A stretch of DNA of 5,750 bases from Rhodospirillales bacterium (GTDB lineage Bacteria > Pseudomonadota > Alphaproteobacteria > UBA8366 > JADFVY01), in the NCBI GenBank assembly GCA_024644185.1, contig JAHELM010000188.1, forward strand, positions 1-5,750, given 5' to 3'. The translations under genes and the position numbers were made by a program. How positions within the stretch are numbered: the stretch's first letter is position 1; each line of letters opens with the position of its first letter. This document shows, one piece after another, positions 1 to 4,544 of the stretch. The notes under the pieces were generated by a model. It had not been told where the DNA came from. It saw only the letters and a list, made by a program, of their open reading frames with translations, and did not search any database.

Positions 1-768
1 ATGTCGATGATGCGCAAGCTGGTTGGCCGGCTGGACCTGATGAAGGGCGACGTCGCGCGCGAGACTCAGGACAAGCTGGCGCGGGCCGGGTTGCGGACCA
101 AGGATGCCATGGTGTCCTTCGTATTTTTCAAACTGGCGCTGCCCTTCGTAAGCGGCGCGGTCGGGCTGATCCTGATCAACATGTTCGCGCCCGACACCAT
201 GCAGTTCATGCAGCGCGTCATGGTGGCGCTGATGCTGGCGGTCGGCAGTTTCTTCATGCCCGATATGTATGTCAACAAGCTGGCGAAGAAGCGTCAGAAG
301 GACTTGCAGAAGGGCCTGCCGGACGCGCTCGACTTGCTGGTGGTCTGCGCCCAGGCGGGCCTCAGCCTCGATTCGGCGATCTCGCGCGTTGCCCGGGAAA
401 TCGGCTTTTCCTCGCCGGCCATCGGCGAGGAGTTTTCCCTGACAGCGCTGGAACTCGGGTTCCTGCCCTCGCGCCGCGCGGCGTTGGAAAATCTGAAGTC
501 GCGGACCGGGTTGAAAGATATCGCCTCGGTCTGCAGCACGCTGATGCAGGCGGAAAAATACGGTACGCCGCTGGCCTATGCGCTGCGGGTTCTGTCCGCC
601 GAATTCCGGCGCGAACGGATGATGCGAGCCGAGGAAAAGGCGGCCCGCCTGCCGGCCATCATGACGCTGCCGCTGGCGTTGTTCATCCTGCCGGTGCTGT
701 TCATGACGGTTATCGGCCCGGCGATCATCCAGGCGGTCATGACGTTCAAGACCCAGAAGGTGGGCTGA
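1..768 (+). CDS. tadC: Tad pilus inner-membrane platform protein TadC (type II secretion F family), probably 5'-partial
   Basis: TadC-type protein of the GspF/T2SF superfamily. In Tad systems TadB and TadC are thought to form the inner-membrane platform on which the TadA ATPase drives Flp pilin assembly. The visible 255 residues begin with a basic cytoplasmic stretch containing 'KLARAGLRTKDAM', which matches the region just before the first conserved membrane hairpin. Hydrophobic segments follow at about 39-62 and 72-86. Next comes the T2SF domain (about 95-220), with 'LPDALDLLVVCAQAGLSLD' and an 'AEKYGTPLAYALRVL' helix, and then a C-terminal membrane segment at about 218-245. Family members are usually about 300-330 residues with an additional N-terminal membrane helix. 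The ATG at base 1 is therefore probably internal, and the true start lies left of the window. The stop is TGA at 766-768. The gene normally follows tadA and tadB in one operon, but those are not visible here. The tadD-like gene downstream is inverted, so tadC looks like the last gene of its operon. Confidence 0.9.
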   Translation: MSMMRKLVGRLDLMKGDVARETQDKLARAGLRTKDAMVSFVFFKLALPFVSGAVGLILINMFAPDTMQFMQRVMVALMLAVGSFFMPDMYVNKLAKKRQKDLQKGLPDALDLLVVCAQAGLSLDSAISRVAREIGFSSPAIGEEFSLTALELGFLPSRRAALENLKSRTGLKDIASVCSTLMQAEKYGTPLAYALRVLSAEFRRERMMRAEEKAARLPAIMTLPLALFILPVLFMTVIGPAIIQAVMTFKTQKVG

Positions 769-797
769 CGAATCCCGGCCCGTCCCGGCCGTGACTG

Positions 798-1703
798 TTA
801 CTTGGCGTTCGCCATTCCATTGCTCGGGGGCGCCGTGAACAGGGTCTTCAGCACGAGCTCAAGGATCTCCGTGCGGCGTTGCGCCGGTGCGAGGGCCCGA
901 ATGGCCTGGTAATAGGCAAGGTTGTTGGCGACGTCCGCATCGGACAGGAATTGCCGCGAAATACGCGCCGCCTCCTCGATCCGGCCGGCAAGCCCATAAA
1001 CGAAGGCAAGATTATGCCCAACCGAGGGATCTCTTTCATCGGCCGACTTCAACTGCGCGATGGCGTCGTCGTAGCGTTCCTGCAGGGCCAGCGACAGCGC
1101 CATGTTGCTGCGCAGCGAACGGTTCTCCGGCGCCAGCGCCAGGCCGGCGGAATACTGTCTTTGCGCCTCGGCATGATCGCCCAGCGCGTCATAGGCGATA
1201 CCGAGCACGTTAAAGACCCGCGGGTCGGCCGCATCCTCGTCGACCGCCGGGCCCAGGGCGCCGATGGCCGCCTCGGGCTGCCCCTTTTCCAGCATCAGGA
1301 TCCCATATCCCTGCAACAGCATGCCGCTGTAATGGCTATGCTCCAGGGCAGCGCGGTAGATTTGTTCCGATTCGGCATATTGGCCCAGCCGGCGCAGCAC
1401 ATCGGCAAGGGCTGCCGGCGGCGCCGGCGACCGCGGATCCGCGCTTTGCGCCCGGCGGTACATGTCGGCGGCGGCATTGAGATCGCCGCCGGCCCGCAGG
1501 TCGTCGCCGATCCGCATCAACTCGGACGCGCGCTCGGTCTGTTGCTGCACGGCTTGTTCGTCCGGCACGGCGGACTGCTGTTCGCCGCCGCCCGAACAGG
1601 CCCCGGCGGTCAGCGCCAGCGCGCCACAGGTGGCCAACAGGATTGGCCGGCGAAATTTACCGAAAACCCGAGTAATGCCGGTTGGGGTATCTTCAGGGAA
1701 CAT
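798..1703 (-). CDS. tadD: TadD-type TPR lipoprotein of the Tad pilus locus
   Basis: Tetratricopeptide-repeat lipoprotein matching the TadD family, which is needed for Flp pilus assembly and is thought to help the outer-membrane secretin part of the machine. From the ATG at 1703 the protein is 301 residues. It has a basic segment 'FGKFRRP', a hydrophobic stretch and a lipobox-like 'LTAGAC' with Cys36, followed by a Gly/Gln-rich linker. About six TPR-like helical pairs span residues 57-255, with signatures such as 'LADVLRRLGQYAESEQIYRAAL' split over repeat two and 'LGIAYDALGDHAEAQRQY' in repeat four. The tail is Ala-rich. The stop is TAA at 800-798. The frame also opens at an ATG at 1760, giving 320 residues. 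I prefer 1703 because the extra 19 codons have low third-position GC and would push the lipobox Cys to residue 55. Neither start has a clear ribosome binding site. The gene is convergent with tadC and divergent from tadG, whereas tadD usually follows tadC on the same strand. Confidence 0.85.
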   Translation of the reverse strand: MFPEDTPTGITRVFGKFRRPILLATCGALALTAGACSGGGEQQSAVPDEQAVQQQTERASELMRIGDDLRAGGDLNAAADMYRRAQSADPRSPAPPAALADVLRRLGQYAESEQIYRAALEHSHYSGMLLQGYGILMLEKGQPEAAIGALGPAVDEDAADPRVFNVLGIAYDALGDHAEAQRQYSAGLALAPENRSLRSNMALSLALQERYDDAIAQLKSADERDPSVGHNLAFVYGLAGRIEEAARISRQFLSDADVANNLAYYQAIRALAPAQRRTEILELVLKTLFTAPPSNGMANAK

Positions 1704-1769
1704 GCGGAGCGACCATGAACTGTTCGAAGTAAAACGGAAAGCAGTTCGCATTTTAGGCATTCTTTACAC

Positions 1770-1784
1770 ACAATTATTAATTGT
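1770..1784. promoter_or_regulatory. Perfect 15-bp AT-rich palindrome, candidate operator between tadD and tadG
   Basis: The sequence reads ACAATTA-T-TAATTGT, a perfect 7-1-7 inverted repeat in the most AT-rich part of the divergent intergenic region. It overlaps the predicted transcription start of the minus-strand candidate promoter and lies about 15 bp upstream of the plus-strand -35 candidate. That geometry would suit a homodimeric regulator controlling one or both directions. The regulator is unknown, and an AT-rich promoter can form short palindromes by chance. Confidence 0.45.
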
Positions 1785-1789
1785 CTGAA

Positions 1790-1818
1790 ATTATTACATT
1801 TGCATAACCGGGCGGCAA
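1790..1818 (-). promoter_or_regulatory. Candidate promoter for the minus-strand tadD gene
   Basis: Read on the minus strand, TTGCCG (1818-1813) and AATAAT (1795-1790, 5 of 6 matches to TATAAT) are separated by 17 nt. Transcription would start near 1783, inside the palindrome at 1770-1784. The element physically overlaps the plus-strand candidate promoter, so the two directions could compete for RNA polymerase. Support is only motif similarity and position. Confidence 0.35.
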
Positions 1819-1827
1819 GAATAAAAT
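1799..1827 (+). promoter_or_regulatory. Candidate sigma70-type promoter for tadG-tadE-tadE/F
   Basis: A -35 candidate TTTGCA (1799-1804, 4 of 6 matches to TTGACA) is followed by a 17-nt spacer and a -10 candidate TAAAAT (1822-1827, 5 of 6 matches to TATAAT). Transcription would start near 1834, giving a leader of about 30 nt before the ATG at 1864. This is the best-matching promoter I see in the region, and its position fits the operon. Consensus-based calls in alphaproteobacteria carry substantial uncertainty. Confidence 0.5.
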
Positions 1828-1836
1828 ACGAACGGC

Positions 1837-1850
1837 GCCACGTGTGTGGC
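1837..1850 (+). other. Small leader stem-loop immediately before the tadG ribosome binding site
   Basis: GCCAC (1837-1841) and GTGGC (1846-1850) form a perfect 5-bp stem with a GTGT loop. It ends one base before the Shine-Dalgarno site at 1852. If transcription starts near 1834 the stem sits at the very 5' end of the mRNA, where it could protect the transcript or influence ribosome access. The stem is short, so it may be coincidental. Confidence 0.35.
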
Positions 1851-1851
1851 T

Positions 1852-1857
1852 AGGGAG
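1852..1857 (+). promoter_or_regulatory. Ribosome binding site fixing the tadG start at 1864
   Basis: AGGGAG lies 6 nt before the ATG at 1864, an ideal Shine-Dalgarno arrangement. The same frame opens earlier at a GTG at 1846, but that codon has no such site and the Shine-Dalgarno would lie inside the coding region. The ATG is therefore preferred. Confidence 0.8.
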
Positions 1858-1863
1858 ACGAAT

Positions 1864-3348
1864 ATGATTCGCGAAGTTTGCCAGCGGGTATCGCGCGTAG
1901 CAAGGAACTTTCTGCGTCAGCAGAAGGGCAGCATCCTTATTTATACGGGTGCCTTTATCACGATCGGTGTCGGCGGGGCGGCGTTGTCGATCGATATCGG
2001 ACGTATCGTGCTGCTGCGCACACAGATGCAGAACGCCGCCGATGCCTCGGCCCTGGCCGGCGCGGCGCAGCTTGACGGCAAGATCGATGCGATCACCCGC
2101 GCCAGTCAGGTCATGCAGTTTTCGATGACCGCCTTCACCACCTCGCTGGCTGACCAGGGTACGCTGACCAAGGCCGTGCCGCTGTTCTATGAGAAAGCGG
2201 CAACGCTTGCGGACCAGCAGAAGAACATACGCGGCCCGCTGACCACGACCGGAACGCTGGCGCGGTTTGCCGCCCAGGACATGGGCGTGCGCACGCTGTC
2301 CTTTTTCTACGCGCCCGCGGTGAACATGATGACCGGGCAGAGCGCTTCCAACATCGCCCAGCTTTCCGCCTTTGCGGTGGCCATGTCGGATCCGTTCATC
2401 TGCAAGGTGCAACCGCTGATGATCTGCGATCCCTTCGATGACGGTCTCGGCGGCTATACGGCCGATTTGATGGACCCGTCCTATGCCGGCAAGAGCGTCG
2501 CGATCAAGCAGGGCACGCAGGGCGGCGGCACTTGGACCGCCGGTAATTTCGGTCTGCTGCAACTGCCGACCGATGCCGCCTACGGCGTCGGCGGCGCCAA
2601 TGCCATTGCTCAGGCCCTGTCGGCCGAGGAACCGCAGGGTTGCTATTCGCTCAGCGTGCTGACCCAGCCCGGTTCGATGACGGTCAAGGTGGAGGACGCG
2701 ATCAACACGCGCTTCGGCCTGCCGATCACCGATTCGTCCATCAAGCCGGCCCCGAACGTGATCAACTATGCCAAGGACGCCACCTATTCGATTCCCGGCA
2801 TTCTGGGCAATGGCGACTGGCCGCTGGCGACCTACTGGTCGACCGTGCATGCCGCCGATCCGCCGCTGCCGGCCAGCCCGAAGATGACCGACGCCACGCG
2901 CTGGCAGATCTACCTCTACGAGTTGGGCGTGACCTTCTACAAGGCCAAGAGCGGCAAGAAGACGGCGACCTATCTCGACCCCGCCGAACTTGCCGGCGGC
3001 GGCTGGGACACGATAGTGCCGCCCAGTATCTACGGCAAGGCGAACCTGATCCCCACGAACGCGTCCTTCCCCAACGACAACTGGAAGGACGGGGTCCCGC
3101 CGGCAAACCAGAGCGTGTCCAGCATCGATTTCCGGCGCCGGACGATTCGCGTTGCCCTGATGGCGTGCAAGACGCAGGGTGTCAAGGGCAACGGCAGCTA
3201 CAGCAGTTCGTCGCGCTATCTGGAAATCTTCATCACCGAAGAGTCGCCGCCCCCGTCGGGAGGCGGCGGCATCTATGGCGAAATCGTCGGCGCGGTCAAT
3301 CAACGGACGTCAGTGGAGTTCCATGGCAATGTTCGCCTTACTGAATAG
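1864..3348 (+). CDS. tadG: TadG-like Tad pilus assembly protein
   Basis: Membrane-anchored TadG-type protein (494 residues) with the N-terminal TadE/G-like 'putative Flp pilus-assembly' module. A basic cytoplasmic leader ('FLRQQKG', Gly22) precedes a transmembrane helix at about 23-43. The family signature follows: 'SIDIGRIVLLRTQMQNAADASALAGA' across residues 42-67, a juxtamembrane helix typical of TadG and TadE proteins. The remainder should lie in the periplasm. It contains four cysteines (180, 188, 260, 435), including 'CKVQPLMICDPFDDG', which fits the PLxxC motif of alphaproteobacterial TadG-like proteins; disulfides are plausible. Near the C-terminus a Pro/Gly-rich linker (about 459-469) leads to 'IYGEIVGAV'. 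No von Willebrand A MIDAS motif (DxSxS) is apparent, although longer TadG proteins may carry one. The residue five after Gly22 is Tyr rather than the Glu of processed pseudopilins, so prepilin-peptidase cleavage is doubtful. The 3' end overlaps tadE by 26 bp. It starts the three-gene operon. Confidence 0.87.
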   Translation: MIREVCQRVSRVARNFLRQQKGSILIYTGAFITIGVGGAALSIDIGRIVLLRTQMQNAADASALAGAAQLDGKIDAITRASQVMQFSMTAFTTSLADQGTLTKAVPLFYEKAATLADQQKNIRGPLTTTGTLARFAAQDMGVRTLSFFYAPAVNMMTGQSASNIAQLSAFAVAMSDPFICKVQPLMICDPFDDGLGGYTADLMDPSYAGKSVAIKQGTQGGGTWTAGNFGLLQLPTDAAYGVGGANAIAQALSAEEPQGCYSLSVLTQPGSMTVKVEDAINTRFGLPITDSSIKPAPNVINYAKDATYSIPGILGNGDWPLATYWSTVHAADPPLPASPKMTDATRWQIYLYELGVTFYKAKSGKKTATYLDPAELAGGGWDTIVPPSIYGKANLIPTNASFPNDNWKDGVPPANQSVSSIDFRRRTIRVALMACKTQGVKGNGSYSSSSRYLEIFITEESPPPSGGGGIYGEIVGAVNQRTSVEFHGNVRLTE

Positions 3349-3814
3349 GTTCCGGCGCAGCGAGCGGGGGGTTGCGGCGATCGAGTTGGCGCTCGTTACG
3401 CCGCTGTTCCTCATGCTGTTCCTCTCGGCGGTCGAACTGGGACATCTGATTTTCTACAGTATCCAGATTGAAAAGGCGCTGCGCTCGGCTGTAACCTTTG
3501 CCGGCCGGCACACGGCGATCGATGCGGCAACGATCACGGGAACCCGGAACCTGGCCATGACCAATACGGTCGACGGTACGGGCAACTGGGTGGTGCCCGG
3601 CTATGCGTCCGGCGCCACCGTCGACGTGACGACCCAGCTTTATACAGGATCCGGGTTTACCCAGCTTGTCGTCTCGGTCAAGGTGAAGGTGCCCTATGTG
3701 GCGCTGGTGCCGGATTTCGTGCCGGCCCTGCAGGCCTTCGCCGGCGGAAGCCAGGTCAAGGGCGGACCCTATTACATCAATCTGACCCACCAACAGGCGA
3801 TGATCGGCAACTGA
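3323..3814 (+). CDS. tadE: TadE-family pseudopilin of the Tad pilus system
   Basis: Small bitopic protein (163 residues) of the TadE family, pseudopilins that in studied systems are processed by the TadV prepilin peptidase and are required for Flp pilus assembly. The N-terminus has a basic segment 'FRRSERG' followed by 'VAAIELALVTPLFLML'. Gly16 with Glu21 five residues later matches the G/xxxxE processing motif, and the hydrophobic helix runs to about residue 40. The C-terminal part is a small periplasmic domain of beta-type sequence ('FTQLVVSVKVKVPYVALVP') without cysteines. The start is placed at 3323, where GGAG at 3315-3318 lies 4 nt upstream; ATG 3329 is an alternative with 10-nt spacing. 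The frame stays open upstream to 3179, but that stretch is inside tadG and has no pseudopilin features. The gene overlaps tadG by 26 bp, and the next ATG follows its stop after one base, which implies coupled translation. Confidence 0.86.
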   Translation: MAMFALLNRFRRSERGVAAIELALVTPLFLMLFLSAVELGHLIFYSIQIEKALRSAVTFAGRHTAIDAATITGTRNLAMTNTVDGTGNWVVPGYASGATVDVTTQLYTGSGFTQLVVSVKVKVPYVALVPDFVPALQAFAGGSQVKGGPYYINLTHQQAMIGN

Positions 3815-3815
3815 C

Positions 3816-4382
3816 ATGCGCAAGCGGATGCACGGACTGGCGAGCGCGTTCCTGCGGGAACAGGATGGCGCCTATATCATCGAGTTCGGGCTGGTCTTCC
3901 CGACCCTGATCTTCCTGTCCTTCGGGTTGCTGGAATTCTCGCTGATCGCCTTCGACTACCAGCGCGCCGCCGAGGCCACGCGCCGCGGCGTCCGGCGCGC
4001 CATCGTTCAGGTTTCGATGATTCCCAACCTGGCGTCGTTGCTGGTGGGTACCAAAATCGTCTGCAACGGCGTCGATGCCGCCACGGTGTCCTGCTCCGGC
4101 GCGTCGCTGGACCCGAACGCGGGAACCAATTTTTCGTCCCTGCTGACAGAGATGCAGGCGGCCTATCCGAAGATCGTCGCCACCAATGTGCAGATCACCT
4201 ATCAGGGCACCGATGTCGGCACCACCGGTACGGCCGGCGGAATCATTCCGCTGATTACCGTGCGACTGATCAATGTGAAGCACGATCTTCTGCTGGGCGG
4301 CGCCTGGGGCATGAAGTCGATGAATTACCCGACCTTCGAGGCCACCGTTCTCGGCCACGGACGCGCGGTCAACGCCCCCTGA
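3816..4382 (+). CDS. Second TadE/TadF-like pseudopilin
   Basis: A second TadE-like bitopic protein (188 residues), probably filling the TadF or second TadE role; which of the two cannot be told from sequence alone. A basic leader ('MRKRMHGLASAFLREQDG') ends at Gly18, followed by 'AYIIEFGLVFPTLIFLS'. Glu23 and Phe24 reproduce the G/xxxxEF prepilin-peptidase motif exactly. The membrane helix spans about 19-41, and a charged segment 'DYQRAAEATRRGVRRAI' follows. The periplasmic part has Cys83 and Cys93, ten residues apart, which could form a disulfide absent from the preceding TadE. The start codon follows the tadE stop by one base (TGACATG) and has no obvious Shine-Dalgarno site of its own, so translation probably depends on ribosomes finishing tadE. 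It is the last gene of the operon, with a strong stem-loop 22 bp after its stop. Confidence 0.85.
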   Translation: MRKRMHGLASAFLREQDGAYIIEFGLVFPTLIFLSFGLLEFSLIAFDYQRAAEATRRGVRRAIVQVSMIPNLASLLVGTKIVCNGVDAATVSCSGASLDPNAGTNFSSLLTEMQAAYPKIVATNVQITYQGTDVGTTGTAGGIIPLITVRLINVKHDLLLGGAWGMKSMNYPTFEATVLGHGRAVNAP

Positions 4383-4403
4383 TTTCGGTTCACCGATCCG
4401 TAT

Positions 4404-4438
4404 GTTCCGGCACGGCATTTGCAACGCCGTGCCGGAAC
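4404..4438 (+). terminator. Perfect 13-bp stem-loop, likely terminator of the tadG-tadE operon
   Basis: GTTCCGGCACGGC (4404-4416) and its exact reverse complement (4426-4438) enclose a 9-nt loop. The stem begins 21 nt after the operon's TGA and is GC-rich. It is followed after two bases by only three T residues (4441-4443), so the U-tract is weak. Intrinsic termination, partial read-through or mRNA 3'-end protection are all possible. Its position at the operon end supports a terminator role. Confidence 0.65.
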
Positions 4439-4455
4439 CGTTTCGGCGCCAACGG

Positions 4456-4470
4456 TTAACTGCCCGTTAA
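4456..4470. promoter_or_regulatory. Exact TTAA-N7-TTAA box, candidate CtrA binding site
   Basis: TTAA at 4456-4459 and TTAA at 4467-4470 are separated by exactly seven bases. This is the recognition pattern of CtrA, the OmpR-type response regulator of alphaproteobacteria. The flanks also form near-direct repeats (CGGTTAA and CCGTTAA, 11 bp apart), as expected for a dimer binding one DNA face. The box ends 74 bp before the ATG of the PAS-GGDEF gene. In this GC-rich DNA two TTAA words at this spacing are unlikely by chance. Binding is inferred, and CtrA itself is not in the window. Confidence 0.55.
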
Positions 4471-4488
4471 TGGCGGGTCGTCCATGAT

Positions 4489-4509
4489 GCGCATTCGCGG
4501 AAAATGCGC
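4489..4509 (+). repeat. 7-bp inverted repeat in the leader of the PAS-GGDEF gene
   Basis: GCGCATT (4489-4495) and AATGCGC (4503-4509) are exact inverted copies around a 7-nt spacer, 35 bp before the ATG at 4545. It could be a small operator or an mRNA hairpin. No U-tract follows, so a terminator is unlikely. Function is unknown. Confidence 0.3.
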
Positions 4510-4544
4510 GGGACAGGGGCTGCCATGGCGAGACCGGCCGAAGG

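Noticed and set aside
769..797. A bidirectional terminator between tadC and tadD
   Set aside because: Only a 5-bp CGGCC/GGCCG pairing with no T-tract on either side was found. It is too weak to call in GC-rich DNA.
879..1718. A 279-codon plus-strand open frame opposite tadD
   Set aside because: The translation is low-complexity and Arg/Gln-rich with no family signature. The minus strand carries clear TPR repeats and a lipobox.
1704..1760. ATG at 1760 as the tadD start
   Set aside because: The extra 19 codons have low third-position GC, no good ribosome site, and would leave an unusually long leader before the lipobox Cys. It is not excluded, because the candidate promoter start near 1783 would allow it.
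1777..1791. A CtrA box in the tadD/tadG promoter region
   Set aside because: There is a single TTAA at 1777-1780, and the partner position seven bases on reads AAAT. It is only a half-site.
1846..1863. GTG at 1846 as the tadG start
   Set aside because: The AGGGAG at 1852-1857 would be inside the coding region. ATG 1864 has it at 6-nt spacing.
1777..3303. A 508-codon minus-strand open frame opposite tadG
   Set aside because: Its translation is rich in Arg, Gly and His with no domain pattern, and it lies entirely over a well-supported tadG. Long antisense frames are expected opposite GC-rich genes.
3179..3322. Upstream in-frame extension of tadE
   Set aside because: It lies within tadG and encodes an Arg/Ser-rich stretch typical of an out-of-frame read. 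The pseudopilin leader begins at 3323.
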